NCBI GenBank assembly: GCA_003167495.1
Contig: PMSX01000155.1
Span: 1-55,991, forward strand
DNA length: 55,991 nucleotides
Reading direction: 5' to 3'
Origin: Bryobacterales bacterium
GTDB lineage: Bacteria > Acidobacteriota > Terriglobia > Bryobacterales > Bryobacteraceae
Shown in pieces: positions 42,503 to 53,140 of this stretch. Within the stretch, counting starts at the first letter, position 1. Every line of letters starts with the position of its first letter. The notes under the pieces were generated by a model. The model made no database searches and was not told the DNA's origin. It saw only the letters and a program-made list of their open reading frames with translations. A program made the translations under genes and the position numbers.

Positions 42503-43648
42503 ATGATATCTCCTACGCACAACATTTCGAAGCAACCGGTGATAGAAGACCGCCGTCTAAAGGCTATCTACGAAAAAGTGGAGGCGGCCGAACGGCTGTC
42601 TTATGACGACTCCGTGACGATGTACCGCAGCGGCGATATTCTGGCGCTTGGCTACATGGCGAACCTGGTTCGCGAACGCAAACACGGCGACACCACCTAT
42701 TTCAACGTGAACCGCCATATCAACCCCACCGATGTTTGCGTGGCCAGTTGCCGGTTATGCGCATTTGGTAAGAAAGCCAAAGATCCGAAAGCATATACCA
42801 TGTCGCTCGAACAGGTCTGGGAGGTCGCGGGCAAAGGGTATGCCGAAGCCGTGACAGAGTTCCACGTCGTCGGCGGCCTGCATCCGGAATTGTCGCTCGA
42901 TTGGTTTTGCCAGATGATTGCCGGATTAAAGGAACGTTATGCGGGCGTGCATCTGAAAGCGTTCACGATGGTGGAAGTGGCGTTTCTAGCCAAACGCGCC
43001 AAAATCTCCATCCGCGAAACGCTTGAGAAACTGAAATCCGCCGGAGTAGATTCCCTGCCGGGCGGCGGTGCCGAGATTTTTTCCGAACGCGTGCGGCGCA
43101 TCATTTGCGATCACAAGATTGACGGCAGCGAGTGGCTCGAAACTGCCAGGACAGCCCATCAAATTGGTCTGAAGAGCAATTGCACCGTGCTGTACGGCCA
43201 CCTGGAAACTCCGGAAGATTTGAGCGATCACTTAGTCAAACTGCGCGCTGTGCAGGATGAGACAGGCGGCTTTGTCACGCACATTCCGCTGGCTTTCCAC
43301 CCCGATAATACGGCGCTCAGCCATCTGCCGAAGACCAGCGGATTCGAGGATCTGAAACAGATTGCCATCTCGCGCCTGATGCTCGACAACATCCCGCACA
43401 TTAAGGCGTACTGGATCATGCTGACGCCCGGCATGGCGCAGATTGCCCAACGCTTTGGCGCCAACGATATCGACGGAACCGTCGTCGAAGAAAAGATTTA
43501 TCATGACGCGGGTGCGACCACCGCACAGCATTTCAGGCGCAAAGACTTGCTCCGGCTGATTCGCGAAGCGGGCAGGGAACCGGTGGAGCGCGATACTGCG
43601 TACCGGCCTGTGACCAGAACCGAATCGGCGTTTACGGTTTTGGTTTAG
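42503..43648 (+). CDS. mqnE: Aminodeoxyfutalosine synthase (MqnE)
   Basis: 381 residues from ATG 42503, radical SAM enzyme of the futalosine pathway that joins 3-[(1-carboxyvinyl)oxy]benzoate and SAM-derived adenosyl to form aminodeoxyfutalosine. The iron-sulfur cysteines are Cys79, Cys83 and Cys86 in CVASCRLC; GGLHPELSLDW, LPGGGAEIFSERV and HIPLAFHPDNT are strongly conserved. Together with mqnP this supports menaquinone made via futalosine. Other mqn genes lie outside. Confidence 0.93.
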   Translation: MISPTHNISKQPVIEDRRLKAIYEKVEAAERLSYDDSVTMYRSGDILALGYMANLVRERKHGDTTYFNVNRHINPTDVCVASCRLCAFGKKAKDPKAYTMSLEQVWEVAGKGYAEAVTEFHVVGGLHPELSLDWFCQMIAGLKERYAGVHLKAFTMVEVAFLAKRAKISIRETLEKLKSAGVDSLPGGGAEIFSERVRRIICDHKIDGSEWLETARTAHQIGLKSNCTVLYGHLETPEDLSDHLVKLRAVQDETGGFVTHIPLAFHPDNTALSHLPKTSGFEDLKQIAISRLMLDNIPHIKAYWIMLTPGMAQIAQRFGANDIDGTVVEEKIYHDAGATTAQHFRRKDLLRLIREAGREPVERDTAYRPVTRTESAFTVLV

Positions 43649-43819
43649 AGTCGTCAGGGCTGATTCCCAGACCCACGCCTGGACTCTGCAAGATACTGCA
43701 TCGTTTTGTCGCGGGCCACACACCGGAAGTGGTTAGGCCGTGCCCGTTGTCCGGGCCAGCGCATTTTCGGGCCAAGCCCAATTGCAACCTGCGCAGTCTG
43801 CGCCAAACCATTTTGCAGT

Positions 43820-44272
43820 TTAGACCGCCACTGCCGCCACTCTCTTGAACACACGCTTGTAAGAGTCTGCTCGCTTCCTCGAACGAGACGCCTCTTCATT
43901 GATAACAGCCTTCGGCAGCAGCCGGCTAATACCTTGCGCCGCTCCGCCAATTGAACGGGGTTCGTAGTTCCGGTAAAGCCATGTTCTTTGGCCGTTTTCC
44001 ATGACGATTCGATCTCCCGTGAAGGAAACAATCCCTTGGATGCAGCGATAAGCTTCTTCCTCGCTCAGTCCCGTAGCCTCTGCGGCCAGCTTTATTGTCA
44101 GGCCAGAAGCTCGATTGGCAGCGTCGTTCATTTTGACAAGCAAGTCAAAAATCAAGTTAGTACTCGCTCCGCTGATATAAATGCTTTGCAGGAAGCGAGC
44201 ACAGTCACCCACTACTAGCTGCTTCTGTTGGATGGCAGAAATTGAAACGGGTTCATCATGAGCGTCTTTCAT
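43820..44272 (-). CDS. Hypothetical protein with a possible winged-helix segment
   Basis: 150 residues from ATG 44272. The middle (LTIKLAAEATGLSEEEAYRCIQGIV, given in part) looks like a helix-turn-helix, followed by a beta-like TGDRIVMENGQRTWLYRN wing and a basic, Arg/Ser-rich tail (EASRSRKRADSYKRVFKR). It is supported by a good promoter (44295-44323). GGAGG precedes the ATG by about ten bases, inside a CGGAG/CTCCG hairpin that could hide it. No homologue recognised. Confidence 0.6.
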   Translation of the reverse strand: MKDAHDEPVSISAIQQKQLVVGDCARFLQSIYISGASTNLIFDLLVKMNDAANRASGLTIKLAAEATGLSEEEAYRCIQGIVSFTGDRIVMENGQRTWLYRNYEPRSIGGAAQGISRLLPKAVINEEASRSRKRADSYKRVFKRVAAVAV

Positions 44273-44294
44273 GCCGGAGGACCCTCCGCATATA

Positions 44295-44323
44295 GCTATA
44301 GCGCCGAACGGATCACTTTTCAA
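44295..44323 (-). promoter_or_regulatory. Promoter of the 43820-44272 gene
   Basis: On the minus strand TTGAAA (44323-44318), 17-bp spacer, TATAGC (44300-44295), 22 bases before the start codon. Confidence 0.6.
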
Positions 44324-44611
44324 GTTAATTTTTTTAGTTCATTATTTCCACAGAATTTCCACACAGCGCCGCTCAACGAGGCCATTGTTCATCGCATGGC
44401 AACAGCAAGATCGTACAGAGGATTAGAATTTTCCGCGTTGCGCAGCAAACTGAGCGGACATTCCCATCGCCTTTACTGAAGATCGCCAACACACCAAAAG
44501 TATTGTTGCGGCTTGATCCTCCAAAATGTAACCGAGAACATTATTCTCGTTACGCTTTCGCATAAGAGACCAACGGAGGCCTTGCGCCTTTTTCATTGCC
44601 GAAGGGGAGAT
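44324..44611. other. Rest of the 339-bp gap downstream of bphP
   Basis: AT-rich with no gene seen. A hairpin CGAGAA-CATTA-TTCTCG (44533-44549) lies about 62 bp after the bphP stop and could help end its transcript; no clear U-tract follows. Confidence 0.35.
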
Positions 44612-47600
44612 TTACGAGTTTTCGCTATTCCTTAACGTCGAAAGCACTTGCTCGACAACGGAAAATAGATCTTGCGTTCGTATCGGCTTCGAAACATATC
44701 CATCCATCCCCGCATCGAGACAGCGTTCTTTGTCCCCAGCCATTGCGTTTGCAGTCATCGCAATGATTGGGATATGTTTCCCCGTTCTTAGTTCACTCTG
44801 ACGAATCGCGGCTGTCGCCTCGAAGCCGTCCATTTCGGGCATCTGAATGTCCATAAGAACCAAATCGGGAGTTTGTTTATCCAAAGATTGAAGAGCCTCC
44901 CGGCCCGTTCTCGCGACGGTCACCTCGTGGCCCCTCTTCGCCAGCACCCGCGTTGCCCAAACTTCATTTACAGAATTATCTTCCACTAGAAGGATTCTCA
45001 ACCGCCCCCGGTCCTGACGCAGCGAATGGATCGTAATAACCGGCGAATTCTTGCCGGTTCCATTTTGTGATCCGAGTACTACCCTGACAGCTTGGAGAAG
45101 GTCCGACCGCCCTATCGGTTTGGTTAGATAGGCGTCTATACCCAAGCTGCGGCAGCGCGCCGCGTCCCCTCGCAATCCTGCGGATGTCAACATGATCACC
45201 GGAGGTGTACCTGGCTGCGGGTGCTGTTTCACTCTTTCCGCAACAGTGAATCCATCCATTTCCGGCATTTGAGCGTCCAGCAGAATCAAGGAGAAGGGCG
45301 TTCCTTGAGCGCTCGCCCGTTCAATCTGTCTGAGCGCTTCGGCTCCCCGTTCGGCTAAAGTTGGCTTCATCTGCCAGGAGAGGGCCATCTCCTCGAGGAT
45401 GCGGCGGTTGGTAGCATTATCATCTACAATCAATACCTCCAGACCCCGTAGGATTTCCACTCCGACGGGCTCATATCGTCTGGATGATTCTTTCTGCATC
45501 CGAAATCGCACTGTGAAATGAAAAGTACTGCCACGCCCGATCTCGCTTTCCACCCAGATCCTTCCACCCATCATTCCCACGAGTCGCGATGAAATCGAGA
45601 GACCTAAACCAGTGCCACCATAGCGCCGTGTCGTCGAATTGTCCGCCTGATTGAAGGCTTCAAAGATGATCTGCTGCTTCTCCAACGGAATGCCGACTCC
45701 GGTGTCGCTTACCGCAAAATGCAGTATTGCCTCGTCATCTCTCTCCTCCTCGACCGAGACTTTGACTACCACTTCGCCAGCGTCCGTGAACTTTAAGGCG
45801 TTTCCGACCAGGTTCACCACAATCTGCCGAAGACGAGTGGGATCGCCCTCCAGACCGTCCGGCACATCCGGCAGAACGTCGCATGCAAGCTCGAGGCCTT
45901 TTTCCTGAGCACGCAAACCTAGCCCTTTGATGGCGCTGTCAAGGGTGTCACGCAGCGTAAAGTCAATGGTTTCAAAATCCAGTTTCCCCGCTTCGATCTT
46001 TGAGAAATCCAGAATGTCGTTGATCAATGACAGTAAAGATTCCGCCGAACTCTTAGCCATTCCCAGAAATTCCCTTTGGTCCCGCGTAAGATCGGTCTCC
46101 AGCGCCAAGTCAGTCATGCCGATGATCCCGTTCATAGGCGTGCGAATCTCGTGGCTCATATTTGCCAGGAAGTCGCTCTTGGCCCGATTGGCGGCTTCCG
46201 CCCAATCCTTGGCTTGCTGCAATTCGATTTCGGTCCTTTTTCGTTCGCCGATTTCAATCGCCAGCGCTTTGTTGGAACGCGCGAGGTTCTTGGAAACTCG
46301 AATACGAAGCAAGATTTCACGCAGGAAGGAGGCATTTTCAAGGTCGAGTTCAGACCAAGGCCGGCTGCGCCCGCGGACGGTCTCTTGCCACGCCGCGAAA
46401 GACGTTCGTGGGCGTAAACGGTCTCGGTCGTCCACGTGCACGGTCTTGTTGGGATTTCCCGCCCACTTTAACGTCTGTATGAGTTCCCGGCGGAACAGAA
46501 TTATATAGTCGTTGTCGCCGGTTTCCTCCGTAAATCCGATGTGTAGCGCCCCGCTGAGTTGACTCGCGTAGGACGCCGCGGCCGGGTCTAATTGGCTAAG
46601 CGCGTTAGAACTCGCGACGGCGCCCGGGGCGACGTTGCGCAATGCGGCGATGATGGAAGGAAGTAACTCCTTCTCAATGGTGACGCCGCAAAACGATACC
46701 ACTCCATCGCTCTGCGAAACCAACCCATCGGCATCGAATAATTCGAGCAAAAGCGGGGCGTGGAGGTATTCAGCTCCAGGAACGGCGGCTTTTACGCGCC
46801 CCAGGTACTCATCAAGCAATCGGCGGGATTTGACGCGCAGCTGTAGAGCGGCATTTTCGGTTCTCAACGCCACCTGAGAAGCGAGAGTTTGCGCAATCAA
46901 CTCACAGACAGAGCGGGTCGGGTAATCCACCCGGTGCGGCGCCGGATCATGACACGCGATCATTCCCCAGAGTCGGTTTTCGACGATGATCGAAACGGTC
47001 ATTGAAGACCGCACGTCCATGTTGCGCAGATACTCTAGGTGAATAGGTGAGGCGCTCCGCAGAACTGAATTTGTAAGATCGAGCGCTTCTCCCGTAAACA
47101 GCCCAATCTCTGGAATGATTGGCACCGGCGCAGAAGCGACGTCGGCGATCGTCCGCAAAGGATTCAACAGAAATAGCCGCCGCACCTGCGGTGGAATGTC
47201 GGTAGCAGGGAAATGCAAACCATAATACGAGACGGGCGACGCGCCCATCGCCTCGGCGATGACTTCCCCGTTCCACTGCTCGTCAAATCGATAGATCATG
47301 ACGCGGTCGAAGCCGCTGAGCCTCCGGACCTTGTTTGCGGCAAACTGCGCCAATTCCAAAACGTTGGATGCCGTTGCCAAGCGCGCGAGCGGGATGCGAA
47401 TGTGAGCGTCGATATCGAGTGTTCCGAGCGAGCGCGCGCCTTTTAGGAACTCGAGTTCAACAATGAGCACTTCGTGCTGCCGGTGCGCGATGCAATGCAT
47501 GTCGAGCACAGAGCTGCCGAGCGGTAAACGCACTGGCATTGCGGGAATCAGCGGGCCGTCCAGCAGTTGAGATTGAAAGGTTTCGAACTGCTGCCCTCCA

Positions 47601-47836
47601 AGAACATCCCTGAACGAGCGCCCAAGGACATCTTCCGGCGGAATGCCGAGTACCGTCGAAACGTTCGCGCTGACTTGCCGCACAAAGAGATCCGATTCGG
47701 AGAGTGCGAACAATAGTCCGTGCGATTGAATGCGCCCGATGAGTTGGACCTGCTCCTGGGCGCACCTGTCGTGGTTGCTCAGCGGCCATTCGTTCTCGAC
47801 CGAAAGGCTGAGAGGATCTAAGGTAGCTTCAGCCAT
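44612..47836 (-). CDS. bphP: Bacteriophytochrome hybrid histidine kinase with two receiver domains
   Basis: 1074 residues from ATG 47836, which overlaps the bphO stop by 8 bp. Order: PAS (about 20-120), GAF (about 140-320), PHY (about 330-500), HisKA, HATPase, REC, REC. Biliverdin-linking Cys25 ([18 protein letters not shown]) is present; FPATDIP has the chromophore Asp213 and PRTSF marks the PHY tongue. SHEIRTPMN carries phospho-His562. Both REC domains keep [10 protein letters not shown] or [10 protein letters not shown]. It should switch between red and far-red forms and pass phosphate through its receivers to an unseen partner. Confidence 0.93.
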   Translation of the reverse strand: MAEATLDPLSLSVENEWPLSNHDRCAQEQVQLIGRIQSHGLLFALSESDLFVRQVSANVSTVLGIPPEDVLGRSFRDVLGGQQFETFQSQLLDGPLIPAMPVRLPLGSSVLDMHCIAHRQHEVLIVELEFLKGARSLGTLDIDAHIRIPLARLATASNVLELAQFAANKVRRLSGFDRVMIYRFDEQWNGEVIAEAMGASPVSYYGLHFPATDIPPQVRRLFLLNPLRTIADVASAPVPIIPEIGLFTGEALDLTNSVLRSASPIHLEYLRNMDVRSSMTVSIIVENRLWGMIACHDPAPHRVDYPTRSVCELIAQTLASQVALRTENAALQLRVKSRRLLDEYLGRVKAAVPGAEYLHAPLLLELFDADGLVSQSDGVVSFCGVTIEKELLPSIIAALRNVAPGAVASSNALSQLDPAAASYASQLSGALHIGFTEETGDNDYIILFRRELIQTLKWAGNPNKTVHVDDRDRLRPRTSFAAWQETVRGRSRPWSELDLENASFLREILLRIRVSKNLARSNKALAIEIGERKRTEIELQQAKDWAEAANRAKSDFLANMSHEIRTPMNGIIGMTDLALETDLTRDQREFLGMAKSSAESLLSLINDILDFSKIEAGKLDFETIDFTLRDTLDSAIKGLGLRAQEKGLELACDVLPDVPDGLEGDPTRLRQIVVNLVGNALKFTDAGEVVVKVSVEEERDDEAILHFAVSDTGVGIPLEKQQIIFEAFNQADNSTTRRYGGTGLGLSISSRLVGMMGGRIWVESEIGRGSTFHFTVRFRMQKESSRRYEPVGVEILRGLEVLIVDDNATNRRILEEMALSWQMKPTLAERGAEALRQIERASAQGTPFSLILLDAQMPEMDGFTVAERVKQHPQPGTPPVIMLTSAGLRGDAARCRSLGIDAYLTKPIGRSDLLQAVRVVLGSQNGTGKNSPVITIHSLRQDRGRLRILLVEDNSVNEVWATRVLAKRGHEVTVARTGREALQSLDKQTPDLVLMDIQMPEMDGFEATAAIRQSELRTGKHIPIIAMTANAMAGDKERCLDAGMDGYVSKPIRTQDLFSVVEQVLSTLRNSENS

Positions 47837-48401
47837 TGCGTTTGCATCCCAACCAATCGCCCAGCAATTCAAACGTTGAAACGGCGGCTGTCAGCATTTC
47901 GTCATTCTCCGCCGTCGGACGCCGCGCCATTAGTTCTCCAAACGCAGACCACATCTGACCTGTGCGATCGCCGTAGCCGAAGAAGTACCGGCATCCAGCG
48001 TCAGGTCGAATTCCAAGATGCTCACCGAAGTGGCGGGCTAAGATGCTCCCGCCCAAAGAAGACCCCTCAACAACGTAGACTGAACCCAATACCGATCCAG
48101 TACTCTTCAGCGGTGGCAAGCTCTTGCACGGAACTATGTTCGAGAGATCTTCGGTGTCAGATCCGAAATAACGCAAATCCGCCTCAAGATTCCCCAGCTT
48201 CTTTCTCGATTTGAAGAAATCAGGCAACTCTGTTTCAAGTGCGGCTTCCACCTTCGATTCCCAGGGCAGATGAAATCCATAAAATCTTTTGAGCAGAGCA
48301 ACGTAATGATCGCGCGTGAACGATGGCCGGAGTAGGTCCAGCTCCTTCTCTGTATTTCGATGTTGCCTCGCCGTTTCTTTCCGAAGGGTCGTCAGTTCCA
48401 C
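47829..48401 (-). CDS. bphO: Biliverdin-producing heme oxygenase (BphO)
   Basis: 190 residues, GTG start at 48401 with GGGAG ten bases upstream. TARQHRNTE provides the proximal heme His14, and [19 protein letters not shown] is the distal helix with the flexible glycines. The enzyme opens heme to biliverdin, CO and iron, giving the chromophore for the adjacent phytochrome; the overlap with bphP by eight bases supports a shared operon. The downstream position to atpG, across 248 bp, may be coincidental. Confidence 0.9.
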   Translation of the reverse strand: MELTTLRKETARQHRNTEKELDLLRPSFTRDHYVALLKRFYGFHLPWESKVEAALETELPDFFKSRKKLGNLEADLRYFGSDTEDLSNIVPCKSLPPLKSTGSVLGSVYVVEGSSLGGSILARHFGEHLGIRPDAGCRYFFGYGDRTGQMWSAFGELMARRPTAENDEMLTAAVSTFELLGDWLGCKRNG

Positions 48402-48649
48402 GAATAAATCTCCCTCTTCCGCCTGATCGACACTTAATGTCCTTCCCAGGTCGGTTTCTCAGCAAGGTGGGATACTTCTGGCCCATGATGGTTGGGGTCT
48501 CGCCACTTGATTTAGCCATCGGGCCTGAAGACGAGCGAGTTAAGTCAAGATTTGCCCTAGCACGACTGGAAACCAACTTACGCCTCACGCTCGCGAACAT
48601 CGTTCCACCAGAGACGCCTTTTGTTTGCTTCCTGGTCCGAACCTATGAT
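48402..48649. other. Gap between atpG and bphO
   Basis: 248 bp, no convincing gene. Minus strand has a TTGACT-like box but no clear -10 with it. A palindromic CCCAACCATCATGGG is present near 48480-48497. I cannot say whether bphO has its own promoter here. Confidence 0.35.
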
Positions 48650-49540
48650 TTACGAGCGGTGCCCATGTTTCGCCAGCGCTTCAAAGCCGGAAACCACGTC
48701 GAACAGCTCTTCATCAATCGATTCTTGCCGGAGACGATGAAACTCGAGATTTAGATCTTCGAGGATCTGTTTGATGTTTTTCTCGGCGCGTTGCATAGCA
48801 GATAACCGGCTAGCGTTTTCGCTGTTCAGGGATTCAGCACAAGCTTGAAAGAGCACAACAAAGAGATATTCTCGAATGAACGCTTCCAGCGCCGGCACCC
48901 GTCCTTCAATTACTTCCGGCAGTTTCTTTGTGGGCCAAGGCGTGGCGGCCAGCTTGCTGCGCCATTCGTGGTCGAGAGGTAGCAAACGTTTACAGAGAGG
49001 TTCGTAGGCAGCACCAGATTTCGGGCTATTGTGGAAGAGGTAAACCTCTTTAATACTGCCCGTCTCGCGAGCCGCCTGGATCTCGATGAGGACCTGACCG
49101 ATGAGAGGAGTGATGCCGCGGACAGACGTCGGAACACTTAGGATGCCGACGGGTGCGATTTTAGCATCAGCGATGAGTGAGTGGACTCGCTCTCCGACAG
49201 CCCAGATTTGCTTTGTCTTAACAGGCAACTTCTTGAGCGTGGTGAGAGCCATATCCACGATCACTTCGTTAAATCGACCTACGAGGCCCTGGTCCGATCC
49301 GAATACGACTGCGCCAACAGCTCCGGTATTGCCGGCTCGCGCGCCCTCGATTAAGCCAGCCTCACGAAGGCATACAGACAATCCGAGTTCGACAGTGCGA
49401 TAGTAATCATCCAGCGATTGCACCGCCTTTTCATATTGCCCAATGCTTGAGGCCGCCAACGCCTTCATGGCACGGACGACACCCTGAAGATCGCCGGCTC
49501 CGGCAATCTTATGGCTCAAACTCTGCATGGTGCCGCTCAT
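48650..49540 (-). CDS. atpG: N-type ATPase subunit gamma
   Basis: 296 residues, last gene of the operon; start overlaps atpA by ATGA. Central stalk subunit that transmits rotation from the c ring to alpha3beta3. [33 protein letters not shown] (shown here in part by description: N-terminal helix) and a C-terminal helix with [15 protein letters not shown] are typical of the family. Shorter reading from the internal Met at residue 5 is possible. Confidence 0.9.
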   Translation of the reverse strand: MSGTMQSLSHKIAGAGDLQGVVRAMKALAASSIGQYEKAVQSLDDYYRTVELGLSVCLREAGLIEGARAGNTGAVGAVVFGSDQGLVGRFNEVIVDMALTTLKKLPVKTKQIWAVGERVHSLIADAKIAPVGILSVPTSVRGITPLIGQVLIEIQAARETGSIKEVYLFHNSPKSGAAYEPLCKRLLPLDHEWRSKLAATPWPTKKLPEVIEGRVPALEAFIREYLFVVLFQACAESLNSENASRLSAMQRAEKNIKQILEDLNLEFHRLRQESIDEELFDVVSGFEALAKHGHRS

Positions 49541-51072
49541 GATTTGGGCTGTAAAAAAGCGAGAGATTGGTGAGCTGCTTCAAGGATGGACTTCCGGTCG
49601 GCGTCGCTTAGTTTATCCGCTGTGGTCAATCGGTCTACAACATCGGCCGGGATTTGGGTCGCTGCCTTTTGCAGTGCTTGCTGGGCGTCGTTCATCTTCT
49701 CCAGCGGCACTGTGTCAAAAAGGCCAGCGATCAAAGCGAGCAGAACGCAGATCTGCTCAACCATGGAGACTGGCTGCGATTCCGATTGTTTGAGGCAGGC
49801 GCGGATACGTTGCCCGTGATCGATGGCTTTTCGGGTGGCGTCGTCCAGGCGGGTACCGAATTTGGCAAACCCTTCCAGTTCTTCAAACTGTGAGTAAGCG
49901 AGCTTGATGCTGCCCGCCACTGAGCGATAAGCGGCTAGCTGCGCCGCGCCTCCCACTCTTGATACTGACTTGCCAACATCAATGGCAGGAAGCACTCCCA
50001 GCTCGAAGAGAGTCGGTGAGAGGTAGATCTGACCATCAGTGATCGAGATGAGATTCGTTGGGATGTAAGCCGAAATATCCTGCGCTGTGGTTTCGATAAT
50101 AGGCAGGGCGGTGAGCGAACCACCGCCTTTTTCTTTACTCAGATGAGTAGCCCGTTCCAGCATCCGCGAATGGATATAAAAAATGTCGCCCGGGAATGCC
50201 TCGCGGCCAGGTGGACGACGAAGTAGCAGGGAGAGTTCACGATAGGCGCGGGCGTGATGAGTTAAGTCATCGTAAATAATGAGGACATCGCGCCCCTTTT
50301 CCATGAAATATTCGGCGATGGAGGTCGCGGCATAGGGAGTAATGTACACAAGGCCCGGAGCATCGTTACCTTCGGCGACAACCACCACCGTGTAGTCCAT
50401 CGCATCTTTTTCATTCAGGTTTGCAACCACTTTAGCCACTGCGGAAGCGCGCTGGCCGATGGCGCAATAGACACAAATGACATTCTTCCCGCGCTGGTTC
50501 AAGATGGCGTCAATCGCAATGGCGGTTTTGCCGGTTTGCCGATCTCCTAGAATCAGTTCACGCTGGCCGCGGCCCACCGGGATGAGCGCGTCGATTGCCT
50601 TGAGGCCGGTTTGCAAGGGCACGACAACCGGCGAGCGCTCCATGATGGGCGGCGCCGGACGCTCAATCGGCAAGCGCTCGTCAGAGTCAATAGGCCCTTT
50701 TCCATCGAGCGGGTTCCCCAAGGGGTCGATCACTCGCCCAAGCAAGCCATCTCCCACAGCCACATCCATCACTCGCCCGGTGCGTTTCACTTCGTCGCCC
50801 GCATGCAGATTCTCAAACTCACCCAGCAGGATGACGCCAATTTCGTCTTCGTCCACATTGAACGCTATGCCAAGCAGGCCGCCAGGAAAGCTGACCAGTT
50901 CTTCATAGCCCACACCCGGCAGCCCGGAAATTGTGGCAATACCAACGGCGACATTCGTAATGACGCCAATTTCGTAGGGAGTCAGTTCAGGAGTGTACGC
51001 TTGGCGAGCCCGCAGAATAACGGCAAAGGCGCGATCAACAGACGACTGAAGGATTGTGGACGAAGCGTTCAT
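49537..51072 (-). CDS. atpA: N-type ATPase subunit alpha
   Basis: 511 residues, noncatalytic nucleotide-binding subunit. Walker A GDRQTGKT (176-183), followed by [21 protein letters not shown] and the [13 protein letters not shown] region. Four-base overlaps both to atpF upstream and atpG downstream. Length is close to that of usual F-type alpha. Confidence 0.95.
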   Translation of the reverse strand: MNASSTILQSSVDRAFAVILRARQAYTPELTPYEIGVITNVAVGIATISGLPGVGYEELVSFPGGLLGIAFNVDEDEIGVILLGEFENLHAGDEVKRTGRVMDVAVGDGLLGRVIDPLGNPLDGKGPIDSDERLPIERPAPPIMERSPVVVPLQTGLKAIDALIPVGRGQRELILGDRQTGKTAIAIDAILNQRGKNVICVYCAIGQRASAVAKVVANLNEKDAMDYTVVVVAEGNDAPGLVYITPYAATSIAEYFMEKGRDVLIIYDDLTHHARAYRELSLLLRRPPGREAFPGDIFYIHSRMLERATHLSKEKGGGSLTALPIIETTAQDISAYIPTNLISITDGQIYLSPTLFELGVLPAIDVGKSVSRVGGAAQLAAYRSVAGSIKLAYSQFEELEGFAKFGTRLDDATRKAIDHGQRIRACLKQSESQPVSMVEQICVLLALIAGLFDTVPLEKMNDAQQALQKAATQIPADVVDRLTTADKLSDADRKSILEAAHQSLAFLQPKS

Positions 51073-51851
51073 TTGCCCCCGGCGGCAGCGACGGCCTTTT
51101 CAGCTAGGAGCGTGCCGACCTTCTGATCGAGCGAGGTTAAATAATCTGCAATACTCCAAGCCAGCTTCTGCCCGTTGGTGGTAAGCTCAATGCCGCACAC
51201 GGCGTCCGGCGCAGTTTCAAATCTGACGCGAATCTGAGCGGAAAAAGTTTCGTTGAGGGCATTTTGGATCGCGGCTTTCTGATTATCTGGCAAAGCAAAA
51301 GTACTACGAACGACGGCGGGTTCAGAGCCAGTTTTGAGAGCGGATCCGAGAGACGCCTTCGATTGACCATCCATTTCGCGCAAGCGCCGTGTAAACACTT
51401 CTCCCATGCGTTCTTCAAGACTAACCGTAGCGAGGTCCGCCAGCGTCTTACGAGCTATGCCGAAAACTTCTTCCTTTGTGAGATGAATAATCTGTGTGCT
51501 CAGCCTGTTCTGATCGTTCTGTAATAAAGTAGCTTGCACGGCGCGCAAGGCATCCGCCTCTTTCCGCGCCTCGTCAATGAGGTGTTCGCGTTCCGCTTTG
51601 GCCTCATCTGTAGCTTTACCCAGAAGAGCCGTTCGCTGCTCATCAAATACTTTATTCTTGCTTTGAAACTCGTCGTGCTCTTTTTGGGCCTCCGTTTTTT
51701 TCGTGGTGGCATCGGCCAGCTGAGCGGCAATACCTTTTTCCCGAGCGTCAATGGCGTTGAGAATTGGTTTGTACAGGAAACGCTTCAACAACCAGACAAG
51801 GATGAGGAAGTTCAGCGCCTGAGCGCCGACGGTGAACCAATCAATGAGCAC
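51069..51851 (-). CDS. atpF: N-type ATPase fused b-delta subunit
   Basis: 260 residues, GTG start. N-terminal membrane helix (about 8-27) and long stalk coiled coil (about 30-125), then a C-terminal delta/OSCP-like domain (about 180-255, with [30 protein letters not shown] in outline). There is no separate atpH gene in the operon, so this long AtpF most likely provides both peripheral stalk and delta, as known for N-ATPases. Three-base gap after atpE. Confidence 0.9.
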   Translation of the reverse strand: MLIDWFTVGAQALNFLILVWLLKRFLYKPILNAIDAREKGIAAQLADATTKKTEAQKEHDEFQSKNKVFDEQRTALLGKATDEAKAEREHLIDEARKEADALRAVQATLLQNDQNRLSTQIIHLTKEEVFGIARKTLADLATVSLEERMGEVFTRRLREMDGQSKASLGSALKTGSEPAVVRSTFALPDNQKAAIQNALNETFSAQIRVRFETAPDAVCGIELTTNGQKLAWSIADYLTSLDQKVGTLLAEKAVAAAGGK

Positions 51852-51854
51852 GTT

Positions 51855-52136
51855 TCACTTCCCCCCGGTTTGTGCAATCGCGTGCGTCCAAAACGGGTTA
51901 GCGAAAATGAGGATCATTGAGACGACGAAGCAGTAGATTGCCAGCGACTCGATCATTGCGAGACCGACGAATAAAGTCCGGGTAATTGTAGCCGAAGCAT
52001 CAGGCTGTTGTGCCAGCGAGGTCAAAGCGGTGGCCACCGACCTGCCCTCGCCCAGCGCCGGGCACATGCAGCCGATACCGATTGTGAGGCCTGCTGTGGC
52101 GATTGATACTACTGCAATGAGAATGTTGCTATCCAT
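51855..52136 (-). CDS. atpE: N-type ATPase subunit c (rotor ring)
   Basis: 93 residues, two membrane helices with a polar loop QQPDA (about 43-47). Ion site residues: Glu30 in helix 1 (ALGEGRS) and Glu63-Ser64 in helix 2 (IESLAIY), with Leu65 where Na+-binding c subunits carry Thr, and Tyr68 kept. The two-carboxylate pattern resembles N-ATPase c subunits such as Burkholderia pseudomallei's, reported as a proton-coupled c17 ring. Fifteen bases after atpB. Confidence 0.95.
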   Translation of the reverse strand: MDSNILIAVVSIATAGLTIGIGCMCPALGEGRSVATALTSLAQQPDASATITRTLFVGLAMIESLAIYCFVVSMILIFANPFWTHAIAQTGGK

Positions 52137-52151
52137 AAGGAGTCCTTTTTA

Positions 52152-52853
52152 CTAATGTTGCGATTTCTTGCCTGGTTCAGGTTTCGGTTTGCTTACTTGA
52201 GTTGCTGCGGCGATGTAGACCGCGGCCAGAATGCTGAAGATGTAGGCTTGCACCATCCCAGTGAGAAGACCTAGCGCCGTCATGACGATGGGAAAGATGA
52301 AGGGTGTGATGGTGAGCAAAATACCGACGATCATCACTCCGCTCATCATGTTCCCGAACAGACGAACGGCCAGAGCCAAAGTGCGTGACAGTTCGCTGAT
52401 GATATTAAACGGCAGCATGATAAACGTTGGCTGCGTGTAAGTTTTCAGATAACCGCCCAAGCCTTGTTCCCTAATGCCGAATAGCGGCACGGCAATGAAT
52501 ACACACAACGCAAGCGCCGCTGTGGTTGAGAGAGATCCGGTTGGCGGCTTATAACCGGGAATCACAATGCACACGCTGCAAGTGGCAACAAACAAAAAGA
52601 GCGTACCCAGGAAAGAGAGATACCTCTTCGGCTCGCTCAAACCCACATCGGCAATTTGTTTCTCAATTCCACCGATAATGATTTCAAGTGCGCCTTGCCA
52701 ACGCGAGATAGGCCCTTCCGTCGCGAGTCTCCGAGTCACAAGCTTCGCGCCTATCGCCATCAAGAGCATCATGGCCCAGGTGGTAACAATCGTTCCGTTG
52801 ATTGTGATAAAGCCATGCTGCCAGAAGATCTGCTGGTCGGACGTGAGATTCAA
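52152..52853 (-). CDS. atpB: N-type ATPase subunit a
   Basis: 233 residues from TTG 52853, which overlaps the atpR stop (TTGA); GAAGGTG is just upstream. Several membrane helices; RTLALAVRLFGNMMSG holds the essential Arg beside the c ring. A C-terminal basic tail (SKPKPEPGKKSQ). An earlier ATG-containing reading to 52949 would overlap atpR by almost 100 bp and is less likely. Confidence 0.92.
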   Translation of the reverse strand: MNLTSDQQIFWQHGFITINGTIVTTWAMMLLMAIGAKLVTRRLATEGPISRWQGALEIIIGGIEKQIADVGLSEPKRYLSFLGTLFLFVATCSVCIVIPGYKPPTGSLSTTAALALCVFIAVPLFGIREQGLGGYLKTYTQPTFIMLPFNIISELSRTLALAVRLFGNMMSGVMIVGILLTITPFIFPIVMTALGLLTGMVQAYIFSILAAVYIAAATQVSKPKPEPGKKSQH

Positions 52854-53140
52854 GCTGCACCTTCTTGGGTAATGTGACTGCTGGTGAGGCGTACAACACA
52901 GATGCGTGCCAAAAGAAATCCCAACAGGCAAACCAGCAACCGCCGCCAATCGCCCTGCATTACGAAATAGAAGCCAGTCACGGCAATGAAGGTTCGCAAC
53001 AGCAGGCTACCTAAGAACCAAATTGCCGGCTGGTTTGACAAAACACCGCGTCGAACAGTCCACCAAAGACCGCCGAAGAAAATCGTTCCGAGTAAAACAC
53101 CACTGAACAGCGCCAGAACCAAAACCAGCATTTCACGCAT
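52850..53140 (-). CDS. atpR: N-type ATPase accessory subunit AtpR
   Basis: 96 residues from ATG 53140, with GGAGG six bases upstream. Three membrane segments: LVLVLALFSGVLLGTIFFGGLWW, FLGSLLLRTFIAVTGFYFVM and LLVCLLGFLLARICVV. AtpR belongs to N-ATPase operons and is thought to help assemble or supply ions to the rotor ring. It overlaps atpQ by 8 bp. Confidence 0.88.
   Translation of the reverse strand: MREMLVLVLALFSGVLLGTIFFGGLWWTVRRGVLSNQPAIWFLGSLLLRTFIAVTGFYFVMQGDWRRLLVCLLGFLLARICVVRLTSSHITQEGAA

Noticed and set aside
48323..48754. Plus-strand frame between bphO and atpG
   Set aside because: It is antisense to two well supported genes and shows no family features.
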